This document shows, in pieces, positions 27,919 to 36,928 of a stretch of 48,253 nt of DNA (its first letter is position 1; each line of letters starts with the position of its first letter). The notes below the pieces were generated by a model. That model did no database searches and was not told the DNA's origin. It saw only the letters and a list, made by a program, of their open reading frames with translations. The DNA comes from an uncultured bacterium (lineage in GTDB: Bacteria; Bacteroidota; Bacteroidia; Bacteroidales; Bacteroidaceae), in NCBI GenBank assembly GCA_946546825.1, contig CAMNOK010000005.1, positions 1-48,253 of the forward strand, in the 5' to 3' direction. Both the position numbers and the translations under genes were made by a program.

Positions 27919-27949
27919 TTGTTAGGATGATTTTTTTTCTTTACCTTTG
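27919..27949 (+). promoter_or_regulatory. Promoter of GT2 gene
   Basis: TTG (27919-27921), a 20-base spacer and TACCTTTG (27942-27949) give an exact match. The ATG follows 44 bases later. Confidence 0.85.
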
Positions 27950-27993
27950 CAACAATTATGCATTTGGCATGACGCATTAAAACATTACACACC

Positions 27994-28872
27994 ATGGTCT
28001 CATTCATCATTCTGAACTACAACACTGCCGACCTCACGTTAGACTGCATACGCTCCATTCGTGAGCACATCAAGCTGAAGGACTATGAAATCATCGTTTC
28101 CGACAATGCCAGTCGTCCTGATGACGTGGCGCAACTACGCAGAAATCTCGACCATTCGGTGAAGATTGTAGAGTCGAAATGGAATGGAGGCTTCGGCATG
28201 GGAAACATGTTGGGAGCCAATGTTGCCAAGGGGGACTATCTGTGTTTCCTGAACAGTGACATCGTGCTGACCGAAGACTGCGTCAGCCCGTTGGTTGACT
28301 ATCTGAAGGAACACGATGATGTGGCCTGCGTCAGTCCCCAACAATTAAATAAGGAACGCGCACGCGTTCGAACATTCTTTCATAAAGCCGGCATTCGCCA
28401 CGAACTCATCGGCGACGGCATCATGGAAAAAATCTTCCCCTCCCGCTACCCGGCCCGCCGTAAGATTCACACAGAGCCTCAGCACGTCTTCCAGATCAAC
28501 GGCTGCTTTTTCCTCTTCCCCACAGAGAAATTCTGGGCCATCGGTGGTTTCGACCCAGCCATCTTCCTCTATGTAGAGGAATACGACATAGGCATGCGTG
28601 TGAAGCTGCATGGCTGGAAATGTGTTTATCACCCGGGCTACTCGTTCATTCACCTTGGCTCCTCTTCAACCAAGAAATCCCATCGCATGGTGCAACGTGA
28701 GCGCTTTGTCTCCAAGCTCTACACCTACCGTAAGTATCACGGCTTACTGCTCTCCACCATCTACCAGATGATTATTCTCGGTCAGCTATTGCTGAAACCT
28801 CACAAATGGTATATCCTGCCCGTTGTCGTGAGAGGCGAAGCCATCAGCATCTCCATGCGACACAAGAAATGA
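27994..28872 (+). CDS. Family 2 glycosyltransferase (rhamnosyltransferase-like)
   Basis: This is a 292-residue cytoplasmic GT-A enzyme. The N-terminus MVSFIILNYNTADLTLDC binds the nucleotide sugar, VSDNAS follows, and FLNSDIVL near 90 contains the metal-binding DxD-like site. GGFDPAIFLYVEEYDIGMR near 190 holds the acceptor/catalytic ED region of the WbbL/rhamnosyltransferase branch. It stands alone with its own strong promoter and terminator outside the polysaccharide locus, so it probably acts on a conserved envelope glycan. Sugar specificity is an inference from resemblance only. Confidence 0.85.
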   Translation: MVSFIILNYNTADLTLDCIRSIREHIKLKDYEIIVSDNASRPDDVAQLRRNLDHSVKIVESKWNGGFGMGNMLGANVAKGDYLCFLNSDIVLTEDCVSPLVDYLKEHDDVACVSPQQLNKERARVRTFFHKAGIRHELIGDGIMEKIFPSRYPARRKIHTEPQHVFQINGCFFLFPTEKFWAIGGFDPAIFLYVEEYDIGMRVKLHGWKCVYHPGYSFIHLGSSSTKKSHRMVQRERFVSKLYTYRKYHGLLLSTIYQMIILGQLLLKPHKWYILPVVVRGEAISISMRHKK

Positions 28873-28932
28873 GCAGGGGGCAATAATTGCAATCTATCAC
28901 ATAATAATGGTATTTTTATGATGGAAATGCAG

Positions 28933-28960
28933 AAAAACCGCTTATAAATTTGCGGTTTTT
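28933..28960 (+). terminator. Terminator of GT2 gene
   Basis: AAAAACCGC (28933-28941) and GCGGTTTTT (28952-28960) form a perfect 9-base stem with a 10-base loop and terminal T run. Its loop end and 3' arm also hold the -33 TTG of the next promoter. Confidence 0.8.
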
Positions 28961-28980
28961 AAATATTTATACTACCTTTG
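28950..28980 (+). promoter_or_regulatory. Promoter of the 938-residue secreted protein
   Basis: TTG (28950-28952), a 20-base spacer and TACCTTTG (28973-28980) match the consensus exactly. The -33 element lies inside the preceding terminator. The leader is about 65 bases, with AAAAGG before the start region. Confidence 0.8.
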
Positions 28981-29049
28981 CAGTTTGAAACATCATCATA
29001 TTTTATATATGACAACTATTTTAATTATTAACTAAAAGGTAAAAAGCGT

Positions 29050-31866
29050 ATGAAAAAATTTACCCTTTTGGCACTCATGGCCATCTTTACTGTCATGGCA
29101 TTTGCGCAGAAGCCCCTCAACAAGGCTCCATTGTCTGCCATGCCATTCAAGTTCCAGCATGAGCTTCTACAGGCCAACGGTATGACTCGCACGACCAAGC
29201 AAGTCACTCGTCTGGCCTCAGAAAGTCTGGTAACGCCCCCCGATGGTGCAACTCCTGTCACCTATTACACCATTGGTGGAAAGTTCTCTATCTACACACA
29301 AAATGGATGGGTTGACCACACTTCCGACATGTCAACCATTGAGGTCATCATCAATGGAACCGACATCTACATGAAAGGGCTTGCCTATTATGCAAAAGAA
29401 GCTTGGATCAAAGGAACTATTGAAGGCAGCACTGCCACATTCCCCAACGCCCAGCAGATTGACGAAGACGAAGAGTATCCCGAGTGGATTTTAGGTTCTG
29501 ACGACGGCGGACAAACATTAAACGACATTGTTTTCACCATCGACCCTGAAACAGGAAATCTTATCTCTCAAACAGCCTACATTGGAGAGTCAGCCTCAAA
29601 TACCGCCTTCCAGATTTATGGCTATTGGACTCGTCCCTCATTCTCTTTATCAGAGCCGGCAGCACCCGAAGTAGTTGTTGCACCCGACGGCCTGGCGACA
29701 GAAGAATACAGCGTTACGGCTCGCAACTATGATAACAATGCCGATGTAAGTGTTGCCGTCAAGATAGGTTTCGCCGGTAACGACGTCTATATCCAAGGTC
29801 TCAGCACATGGCTTCCCGAAGCATGGATTAAGGGAACTCTCAACGGCACTACCATCACATTTGCCGCCAACCAATACTTAGGCAACTACAATAACAAATA
29901 CGACATGTTCCTCAACTCACTTTTTGGAGCAAATGTTGTGTTTGATTACGACCAGGCAACGGAAACGCTGACTGCCCAAAACGAAGTTTTCCTGATTGAC
30001 GGTATCGCCAATGGCAGCAACACCTATTTCGACTCCTACAGAACAGCTGTCATCAAGAAGGTCGTAGAGAAGGCCGCCACACCTGCCACCCCATCTATCA
30101 CCGAAATCCGTGAAACAAATTACGGCGACGTACTCGTCTTCGACGTTCCTCTCACAGACGTCAATGGCGAAGGACTGCTGTCGTCCAAGCTCTCGTTTGT
30201 CTTCTACAAGGATATCCTTCATGAGGAATCTCCCGTAACCTTCACGCCGGAGTACTTTACAAAGCTCACGGAAGAGATGACTGAAATTCCTTTCGGATTC
30301 ACCGAAAACTGGGACATCTACAATGGCCAGATATACCTGAACATGCCTCATGCCGACTGGAACCGCATTGGTATCAAGAGCATCTACAGGGGTGGCGGAG
30401 AAGAGCATGAGTCGGAAATCTTCTGGTACGACATGAATCCGTATCCCGAAGCCACCTTCGACTTCAACTCCATGGATGTACCTGTCTCCTTAAACGGCTC
30501 AAACGCAGGCGACATCACCGAAGACAAGGTGCTGGTAGCAGAACCCATCACCTTGACCATCTCTCCAAAGAGCGAATCAGCCTCCAGCCCGAACCGTTTC
30601 TGGTCAACAGCAACCGGCCCACAGCTCCGCGTCTATAGCGGCACGCTGACCTTTGAGGCTGACAAATACCAGACCATCACCAATATCGAATTCAACACCA
30701 CCAAATGGGGCGCTGGCAACTCAGCCGACAGCGGAGAGTTTGAAGGAACAGAATGGATAGGAAATGCCCAAAAGGTTGTCGTTAGCATTGCAGCCAACAC
30801 CCAGATCAACAGCATCATCGTAACCTACGCAGAGAGCGAGCCCACGGCTGTAGAAGTACCCGAAGGACTTTCAACTGAACCCTACAACTTCACAGGTAAC
30901 GCCAAGGAATACTCCGAAGATGACAGCAAAGACTTCGTTCCCTACGAATCACAGATTCAGGTGGGCTTCGATGGAAACGACGTTTACTTCATTGGTCTCT
31001 CTGCCGACTATCCCGAGGGAGCTGCCAAGGGTACACTGAGTGCCGACGGCAAGACGGTCACCATCCCGGCCAACCAGTTCATGGGCAACAGAGTATTTGA
31101 GTTCATAGGCCAGACCATGTTGTTCCCCTACTACTTCACCGCCATCGACATTCAGGGTACAGACACCACCATGGTTGACGTAGTACTGAATTACGACGAA
31201 ACGGCCAAGACCTTCACCACCAACCAGACATTGGCATTAAACGGTGATAAGCGCGAACTCTTCTACTACCAGCTGTTCAACAACGTGGTCATCAGCAAGA
31301 TCAACGAGGTAGCAGCCACACCGGCAACACCTTCTGTAACAGGATTCAGTGCTACTGGCAACTTCCCATATGTTCAGTTCTCCATTCCCACCACAGGTAC
31401 CAACGGCGAGGTTCTGCTGACCAACAAGCTGAGTTATGTGGTCATGTATGAAAAGGACAACGTTCAGCAGCCCCTCACCCTCACCGCAGATCTCTACACC
31501 AAGCAGACAGAAGACATGACCACCATTCCATACACCTATGATGACGCCTACGACATCTATTCCGGTGGATCACGTGTATATCTGAACCAGGGTATCACAG
31601 AGCTGGTTACCTGGACCAAGATTGGCGTAAAGAGCATCTACACTGGTGGTGGCGAGAGCCACGAGTCTCAGATTGGATGGTATGACCTGGTTGACTACTG
31701 GGCAGCTACAGGCGTGAAGGGCATCAGCGAAGATGCTGCCACCACCTCTGTGAACTACTACGACCTGCAGGGCCGCCGCGTTGACAGCAATGCCAAGGGT
31801 CTCGTGCTGATGCAGATTCGCAAGGCCGACGGCACAGTGAAGACTGTGAAGACTGTTCGCAAGTAA
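29050..31866 (+). CDS. Large secreted repeat protein with C-terminal sorting-like tail
   Basis: I do not recognise a named family. The 938-residue product has a signal peptide (MKKFTLLALMAIFTVMAFAQ) and is otherwise rich in beta-strand sequence. A module at about 212-465 is repeated at about 604-885. Each copy has GNDVYxxGL, an ANQ(Y/F)(L/M)GN block, ATPATPS and GIKSIYRGGG or GVKSIYTGGG. A partial third copy covers about 70-195 (GTDIYMKGLAYY, WIKGTIEGS). A different beta-sandwich-like segment separates the two copies at about 466-597. The C-terminus VNYYDLQGRRV with a following lysine-rich strand resembles the sorting tails of secreted Bacteroidota surface proteins. It is monocistronic with its own promoter and terminator. 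A surface or extracellular binding role is inferred. Confidence 0.75.
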   Translation: MKKFTLLALMAIFTVMAFAQKPLNKAPLSAMPFKFQHELLQANGMTRTTKQVTRLASESLVTPPDGATPVTYYTIGGKFSIYTQNGWVDHTSDMSTIEVIINGTDIYMKGLAYYAKEAWIKGTIEGSTATFPNAQQIDEDEEYPEWILGSDDGGQTLNDIVFTIDPETGNLISQTAYIGESASNTAFQIYGYWTRPSFSLSEPAAPEVVVAPDGLATEEYSVTARNYDNNADVSVAVKIGFAGNDVYIQGLSTWLPEAWIKGTLNGTTITFAANQYLGNYNNKYDMFLNSLFGANVVFDYDQATETLTAQNEVFLIDGIANGSNTYFDSYRTAVIKKVVEKAATPATPSITEIRETNYGDVLVFDVPLTDVNGEGLLSSKLSFVFYKDILHEESPVTFTPEYFTKLTEEMTEIPFGFTENWDIYNGQIYLNMPHADWNRIGIKSIYRGGGEEHESEIFWYDMNPYPEATFDFNSMDVPVSLNGSNAGDITEDKVLVAEPITLTISPKSESASSPNRFWSTATGPQLRVYSGTLTFEADKYQTITNIEFNTTKWGAGNSADSGEFEGTEWIGNAQKVVVSIAANTQINSIIVTYAESEPTAVEVPEGLSTEPYNFTGNAKEYSEDDSKDFVPYESQIQVGFDGNDVYFIGLSADYPEGAAKGTLSADGKTVTIPANQFMGNRVFEFIGQTMLFPYYFTAIDIQGTDTTMVDVVLNYDETAKTFTTNQTLALNGDKRELFYYQLFNNVVISKINEVAATPATPSVTGFSATGNFPYVQFSIPTTGTNGEVLLTNKLSYVVMYEKDNVQQPLTLTADLYTKQTEDMTTIPYTYDDAYDIYSGGSRVYLNQGITELVTWTKIGVKSIYTGGGESHESQIGWYDLVDYWAATGVKGISEDAATTSVNYYDLQGRRVDSNAKGLVLMQIRKADGTVKTVKTVRK

Positions 31867-31911
31867 TTTCAAGCATCAGCTGAAAAAGCTGAACAAGCAA
31901 TACTTATCAAC

Positions 31912-31954
31912 AAGAGGTGAACACTTTTTAAGGGGTGTTCACCTCTTATTTTTT
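31912..31954 (+). terminator. Terminator of secreted repeat protein gene
   Basis: AAGAGGTGAACAC (31912-31924) pairs perfectly with GTGTTCACCTCTT (31935-31947) and is followed by ATTTTTT. A smaller TCAGCT/AGCTGA hairpin precedes it at 31876-31892. This is a clear intrinsic terminator. Confidence 0.9.
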
Positions 31955-32026
31955 CGTGACTAATTTACTTAGTATATCGCTGCCGATGTTGTAGAAAAAA
32001 TAGAAAGAGGAAATCACCGAAAATAT

Positions 32027-32057
32027 TTGGGCGACTGATATTTTTATGCTATCTTTG
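32027..32057 (+). promoter_or_regulatory. Promoter of AAA-ATPase/PD-(D/E)XK gene
   Basis: TTG (32027-32029), a 20-base spacer and TATCTTTG (32050-32057) fit the consensus. The ATG is 25 bases downstream. Confidence 0.8.
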
Positions 32058-32082
32058 TCCTGTCGTTCAACAAAAGCTCATC

Positions 32083-33678
32083 ATGGAAAGAAAATACCCC
32101 ATAGGAATACAGACGTTCTCGGAAATCATCAAGAATGATTATGTCTATATTGACAAGACCGACCTCGTTTGGCAACTGGCCCATTATGCCAAATATATCT
32201 TCCTGAGCCGCCCCCGACGGTTCGGAAAGTCATTGCTGACCACCACTCTGGAGTCTTATTTCCTCGGTGAAAAGGAGCTTTTCCAGGGACTGAAGATCAT
32301 GGAGCTGGAGAAGGAATGGCAACAGTATCCCGTGATACATCTCTCGTTGAGCACGGTCAAAAACCAAGAGTCACCCGATGCATTAAGGGCAAGACTCATG
32401 CTACTGCTGGATGATTATGCGGAACAGTATGGTAAGAAAGATACAGAGGTGACACCTGGCGGTCTGTTCACAGGGCTTATAAGCCGCGCTTACAAGAAAA
32501 CCGGGAAACAGGTGGTCATACTCCTCGATGAGTATGACGCCCCGCTGCTCGACGTGCTGCACGAGGATGACATGCTCCCCCCCATGCGCAAGGTGATGCA
32601 GGAATTCTACCAGCCGCTCAAAGACAGCGAGGCCATGATCAAGTTCTGCTTCATCACTGGCATCACGAAGTTCTCACAACTCAGCATCTTCTCGACCCTC
32701 AACAACCTGAAAAACGCCACTCTGCTCCCACGGTTCTCTGCTATCTGCGGAATAACTGAACAGGAAGTTGAAAATGATTTGGCACAAGACGTCAAGGCTA
32801 TGGCGGATCATCTGGGATACACGCCGGAGGAGATGTTCCAAAGAATCAAAGACCGCTACGACGGATATCACTTCTCCGAAGATTCAGAGGATATCTACAA
32901 CCCCTACAGCCTGCTCAACGCCTTTAGAGACCAGAAACTCGACAACTACTGGTTTGCTACCGGAACACCCACTTTCCTGATCCACCAGATGCAGCACTTC
33001 GGGACCGACATCATGTCGCTCGACAACATGGAGGTGTTTGCTTCCGACTTCGACCAACCTACAGAAGCCATGCTGTCGGCGCTCCCGCTACTCTATCAGA
33101 GCGGCTACCTCACCATCAAAGGCTACAATCCGGAAACGGAGACTTACACTCTTGCCATTCCCAACCAGGAAGTACGCATAGGCTACATAGAAGGACTGCT
33201 ACCCGTCTATACAGGCCTGCTGGCTGGACCTGTGAAGATTGGCTTCACCATGAAGTTCTGGAGGGCACTGAAGGCTAAGGACATTGACCTGGCCATGCGC
33301 GAGATGCAGGCATACCTGGCCGGCATTCCCTATGTCGAAGGGTTCAAACAGAAACTGAAGGATGTGGCCACGGCTGAGGGCTTCTATGAATACACGATGT
33401 ACCTGATATTCTCAACCTTGAACTTCTATGTGCGGACACAGGTAAAATGTGCAGGAGGAAGGGTCGATATGGTGGTGCGGATGCCCGATACCATCTACGT
33501 CTTCGAGCTGAAGGTCAGCGGTACGGCTCAGGAGGCCCTGCGGCAGATCGACGACAAGGGATATGCCATCCCATACCAGACCGACGGACGCCCCGTCGTG
33601 AAGGTCGGCGTGAAGATGGATGCTGAGACACGCTCCATTGAAGAATGGGTGACGAAAGACGACTCTGATCGTCATTAG
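32083..33678 (+). CDS. AAA-ATPase-like protein with PD-(D/E)XK nuclease domain
   Basis: This 531-residue protein belongs to a family abundant in gut Bacteroidota (AAA-ATPase_like followed by DUF1703/PDDEXK). The N-terminus YPIGIQTFSEII leads to a Walker A-like RPRRFGKSLL at 43-52, and Walker B is VVILLDEYD at 144-152. The C-terminal nuclease-type core shows D462 in GRVDMVV and E475-x-K477 in VFELKV, so the catalytic triad looks intact. The biological role is not established. It lies just upstream of the polysaccharide operon. A C-terminal fragment at 47757 and the start of another copy at 47998 lie at the other end, so this family brackets the locus. Confidence 0.9.
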   Translation: MERKYPIGIQTFSEIIKNDYVYIDKTDLVWQLAHYAKYIFLSRPRRFGKSLLTTTLESYFLGEKELFQGLKIMELEKEWQQYPVIHLSLSTVKNQESPDALRARLMLLLDDYAEQYGKKDTEVTPGGLFTGLISRAYKKTGKQVVILLDEYDAPLLDVLHEDDMLPPMRKVMQEFYQPLKDSEAMIKFCFITGITKFSQLSIFSTLNNLKNATLLPRFSAICGITEQEVENDLAQDVKAMADHLGYTPEEMFQRIKDRYDGYHFSEDSEDIYNPYSLLNAFRDQKLDNYWFATGTPTFLIHQMQHFGTDIMSLDNMEVFASDFDQPTEAMLSALPLLYQSGYLTIKGYNPETETYTLAIPNQEVRIGYIEGLLPVYTGLLAGPVKIGFTMKFWRALKAKDIDLAMREMQAYLAGIPYVEGFKQKLKDVATAEGFYEYTMYLIFSTLNFYVRTQVKCAGGRVDMVVRMPDTIYVFELKVSGTAQEALRQIDDKGYAIPYQTDGRPVVKVGVKMDAETRSIEEWVTKDDSDRH

Positions 33679-33734
33679 TGTCCATCATATAATGCTATTA
33701 TCCCTTTAATTTTTCTCATTTCAAAAAAAAATCG

Positions 33735-33742
33735 TACCTTTG
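33735..33742 (+). promoter_or_regulatory. -7 element of the polysaccharide operon
   Basis: TACCTTTG followed by CAGCGC lies 166 bases before the UpxY ATG. The -33 position reads TTT rather than TTG, and the spacer contains an A run. This is the only good promoter seen before a run of same-strand genes ending at 47756. Confidence 0.7.
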
Positions 33743-33908
33743 CAGCGCAATTTACCTCCATACCTAAGGAGGTAGCAGAGAAGTTTGTCTTTAAATGTCA
33801 CTGACATTCAGTACACAACAGGCAATTTTTGAACGTCAACACCTTTGTTCGTTGCCTCCGCTTTCACTTTAGCGGTGACCCCAAGAAGTATCCCTACCTC
33901 AAGCAAAA
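33743..33908 (+). promoter_or_regulatory. Structured leader of the polysaccharide operon with ops-like hairpin
   Basis: TACCTCC (33753-33759) pairs with GGAGGTA (33768-33774). The right arm continues as GGAGGTAGCAG, which differs by one base from the first nine of the enterobacterial ops element GGCGGTAGC, the RfaH pause signal. Further hairpins follow: GGCAA/TTGCC with inner GAAC/GTTC (33821-33856) and CCGCT/AGCGG (33858-33875). In Bacteroides fragilis UpxY proteins act on the 5' leaders of capsule operons to prevent early termination. A similar role here is inferred. Confidence 0.55.
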
Positions 33909-34505
33909 ATGATTGACTCCGGAACTGACTATTGGTTCGCCATGCGGGTACGCCACTCCAACCCCATTCGCTTGATGCGGATGAAGGAACTCCTTGACAA
34001 CGAGGCAGGTGTTGCAGCCACCTACGTCGCCATGCGCTTCCAGCGCGTCAGCCCCACAAAGATAGACCTTGCACCTGCTGTCAACAATCTCATTTTCGTT
34101 CGCACCTCTTACGATTGCATGAAGCTTATCAAGAGCAACAAGACACTCTATGAGCCGCTCAGTTACATCATGCGTCCAGTGCTCGTGGACGGCGGCAATA
34201 CTCGTTCCGAGATCCTGACCGTCCCCGACAGGATGATGAACGACTTTATTCGTGTCACCTCCGAAGCCAACGACAAGGTAGTCTATTTCGACAATCTCTC
34301 CTACGCCTGCAAGCCCGGCCAAGAAGTAATGATTACCAATGGCTCCTTTGCCGGAGTGAAAGGTGTAGTAAAGCGCATCAAGGGCAATGTCTGCGTTGTC
34401 ATACCCATCAAGCAGACCATCGCCGTAGCCATCACCGGTCTGCACCGCAGCCAGATGGTGTATATCACAGAAAAAGAAGAACCATGCCAAACAATTGAAG
34501 TCTAA
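33909..34505 (+). CDS. UpxY-like NusG-family transcription antiterminator
   Basis: This is a 198-residue specialised NusG paralogue. The N-terminal NGN domain begins with YWFAMRVRHSNPIR, where the usual W and aromatic residues contact RNA polymerase, and runs to about 110. A C-terminal KOW segment (KPGQEVMITNGSFAGVKGVV) covers about 135-165. Such proteins bind RNA polymerase on their own operon and let it read through long polysaccharide clusters. It is the first gene of the locus, as upxY is in Bacteroides capsule operons, but no upxZ inhibitor gene follows. The symbol is left blank because the locus has no letter name. Confidence 0.88.
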   Translation: MIDSGTDYWFAMRVRHSNPIRLMRMKELLDNEAGVAATYVAMRFQRVSPTKIDLAPAVNNLIFVRTSYDCMKLIKSNKTLYEPLSYIMRPVLVDGGNTRSEILTVPDRMMNDFIRVTSEANDKVVYFDNLSYACKPGQEVMITNGSFAGVKGVVKRIKGNVCVVIPIKQTIAVAITGLHRSQMVYITEKEEPCQTIEV

Positions 34506-34531
34506 GCAAACGCCAGTGAGACAGTACGCAG

Positions 34532-35536
34532 ATGAATAATATGGGTGAGGAAAAACTAGTAACTCCGAAAAAACGTGACGAACGAATTGATGCCGTAAAG
34601 TTTTGGCTAATTTTTCTCGTCATTACAGTGCATGTTATTATGAGAAAAGAGTTTTCAGAGTCATCAGCTTGTGCTGTGCTATGGAATTGGAGTAATTTTT
34701 TCGTCATGCCACTATTTGTCTTTATATCAGGCTATCACTCCCGAAAGAAAGCTAAGAACAATTTCTGGACAAGCGGTTTGAAAATGGCAGAGCCACTCAT
34801 CCTTTTCCAGATAATCGCACTAATATTCTATGTCAAACACCCACTGTCCGTCAGGAGCGTGCTTACTCCTTGGTACATGCTATGGTATATGCTTAGTCTG
34901 ATATATTGGCGATGCATACTACAAGCTATTCCAGATAAAATATTGAAGCACAAGAAAGCTGTACTCGCCACAGTTTTTTGTATCAGCCTGTTGGCTGGAT
35001 ATCTACCTTTCAACAGAACACTGTCCTTGCAAAGAACACTGGCATTCATGCCGTTTTTCTTCCTTGGCTATTACATGAAGGGCAGAAACCTTTTTCTGCC
35101 AGACAAATACAAACCGCTATGTGTTGTGTTCTTAGCTATGGTTCTTGCTGTCCTGTTTTTCTATCCGCATCGCATAACATATCTGCTAAATGCCACTCCT
35201 TATAAAAGCATTTATGGAGCGCTGATACGCATGGCGGCCTTTGCTGTCGCAGTCCCGATGTCTCTTGCGTTTATGAATGTTTGCTATAAAGCGGATTGGG
35301 TAGCCCGGCAGGGCAGGATGACCATGCAATATTACATGTATCACGCTCTGATCATACCACCGAATAGTACACCTTTCATACCACCGCTGATTGCGATAGC
35401 CACAGCCATGAACGTTCCGATGACTTTCGCCACCGCTGTTGCCATCATTGTATGCACAACAGTCTTGATAGCCATTGCATTGAAGATACCATACGTCAAA
35501 AAGTTGACTGATCCGTCATCATTGTTCGCAAAGTAG
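34532..35536 (+). CDS. Acyltransferase 3-family membrane protein (O-acetylase type)
   Basis: This is a 334-residue protein with about ten membrane helices. The N-terminus RIDAVKFWLIFLVITVHV has the family pattern, with the conserved histidine in ITVHV, and PLFVFISGYHSRKK follows. The family moves acetyl or other acyl groups onto sugars of exported glycans and is also found as fucose 4-O-acetylase-like proteins. It is the second gene of the operon, 26 bases after upxY. A second in-frame ATG nine bases on is an equally possible start. The donor and acceptor sugars are unknown. Confidence 0.85.
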   Translation: MNNMGEEKLVTPKKRDERIDAVKFWLIFLVITVHVIMRKEFSESSACAVLWNWSNFFVMPLFVFISGYHSRKKAKNNFWTSGLKMAEPLILFQIIALIFYVKHPLSVRSVLTPWYMLWYMLSLIYWRCILQAIPDKILKHKKAVLATVFCISLLAGYLPFNRTLSLQRTLAFMPFFFLGYYMKGRNLFLPDKYKPLCVVFLAMVLAVLFFYPHRITYLLNATPYKSIYGALIRMAAFAVAVPMSLAFMNVCYKADWVARQGRMTMQYYMYHALIIPPNSTPFIPPLIAIATAMNVPMTFATAVAIIVCTTVLIAIALKIPYVKKLTDPSSLFAK

Positions 35537-35559
35537 AATAATATATTCAAAAAGAAAAC

Positions 35560-36387
35560 ATGAGTCAAGCACCTTGGATATTTATGGGTACATTCCAAAA
35601 TCGCGACAGTGATTTGTTGTTAGAGAATGTACAGGTAGGTTTAAGTTGTAATGTTTTGGGGTATGATACTGCACCAAGTTACCAATCGGAGAAAGCATTA
35701 GGAAAAGTTCTCAACACGTTAATAACTCAAAAAATAGTAAGAAGAGAGGAATTATTTGTTTCAGACAAGATTGATGCTTGGCAGATGCAGGAAGGCAATA
35801 GTGATGTACGCACTTATGTAAAAGATGCCTTACAAAAAATGCAATTGAGTTACTTCGATTTGCTTTTAATACATTGGCCGATATCTGAATATTTGTATCC
35901 AACTTTTAAGTGCCTGTTAGACATGAAGGAGAAGGGTTTAACCCGCAACATAGGGGTATGCAATGTTCGTTTGGGACACCTGAAAAGAATACAATCAAAT
36001 GTAGGTTTTTTACCTGATTTCATACAAAATGAAATACATCCTTTGAATAATTGTGAGGAAGTTGTGAACTGGTGTAATGACAAGAACATCAATGTTATGG
36101 CTTATTCCCCATTGTGCAGGATGAATCCCAAGATACGTGAAAGTTCGACTCTGAAGGATTTGTCCATTAAATACGATAAGACAATAGGGCAAATCGTTTT
36201 ACGCTGGCACTTGGAAAGAAATGTTATACCAGTATTTATGACACACAATCCGAAACGTATTTTGGAGAATACTGCAATACGGGATTTTTCTTTGGAAAAG
36301 AACGATGTGGAGCGTATAAATGCCATGAATGAAAATTATAAAATATTTCTGGAGTCGAATGGTTGCCCCGCTTATGAAATACATTAA
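35560..36387 (+). CDS. Aldo/keto reductase
   Basis: This is a 275-residue soluble NADPH-type reductase with the four catalytic residues visible: D and Y in GYDTAPSYQSE near 35-43, K in VSDKID near 69 and H in LLLIHWP near 105. The C-terminal cofactor region includes IPVFMTHNPKRILEN, close to the family's phosphate-binding pattern. The DNA is more A+T-rich than the backbone. Its end overlaps the next, unknown gene, which is followed by a MenD-like enzyme. The trio could form or reduce an unusual carbonyl-bearing substituent of the polysaccharide. This link is inferred from position only. Confidence 0.85.
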   Translation: MSQAPWIFMGTFQNRDSDLLLENVQVGLSCNVLGYDTAPSYQSEKALGKVLNTLITQKIVRREELFVSDKIDAWQMQEGNSDVRTYVKDALQKMQLSYFDLLLIHWPISEYLYPTFKCLLDMKEKGLTRNIGVCNVRLGHLKRIQSNVGFLPDFIQNEIHPLNNCEEVVNWCNDKNINVMAYSPLCRMNPKIRESSTLKDLSIKYDKTIGQIVLRWHLERNVIPVFMTHNPKRILENTAIRDFSLEKNDVERINAMNENYKIFLESNGCPAYEIH

Positions 36388-36919
36388 AAAAATTCAGCGA
36401 ATATTGCAAAGAGTGTCAGGGAACGCATTTGTTAGGGAAAAGATATTGGAGAAGAACCCTGGCACTTTCACTGAAAAGAGAAGGAATTTTGATGTTTTGG
36501 TGATAGGAGACAAGTATGATGTACGGGAAATAGTACCTGAAGATAAAATGTATCTTCAGTTTGATGCTCCCGACAGAAACTTATTTGCAAGTTATCTTAT
36601 TTTGCGGGGAAAGTTCAGTTGGTTAAAAGAGGGAGAAGGAAAATGTATTATTGTATGCAAAAAGACGAATGAAAAGAAGAAGAATATTTCAATGTTTGAC
36701 ATTCCCTTTTTACACACAATAACAATAAACAAGTTTAACTTGAAAAAGCAACAAACTGAACTAAAATATCCGATGCTATTTCATCCTTTTCTGGTTCTTA
36801 AGTTTCTCTTTGGCAGAAAATATGATGTGAGTAGTGTTGAACTGTGTCCACTCCAGGAAATCGAGGATTTTTGTAAACAAAGAGATATCGAACTTGAGTA
36901 TAGGATGATAAACAAATAA
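36374..36919 (+). CDS. Unknown protein in polysaccharide operon
   Basis: I do not recognise this gene. The 181-residue product is basic and soluble with no signal peptide or clear membrane helix. It contains a beta-rich middle (FDVLVIGDKYDVREIV, MYLQFDAPDRNLFASYLIL) and a C-terminal segment rich in K and F. The start at 36374 overlaps the aldo/keto reductase stop by 14 bases. Earlier in-frame ATGs at 36329 and 36359 would overlap more. It ends nine bases before the TPP enzyme gene, so the three genes are probably translated together. It may be an accessory factor for the neighbouring enzymes. Confidence 0.6.
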   Translation: MKYIKKIQRILQRVSGNAFVREKILEKNPGTFTEKRRNFDVLVIGDKYDVREIVPEDKMYLQFDAPDRNLFASYLILRGKFSWLKEGEGKCIIVCKKTNEKKKNISMFDIPFLHTITINKFNLKKQQTELKYPMLFHPFLVLKFLFGRKYDVSSVELCPLQEIEDFCKQRDIELEYRMINK

Positions 36920-36928
36920 ACAAGAAAG

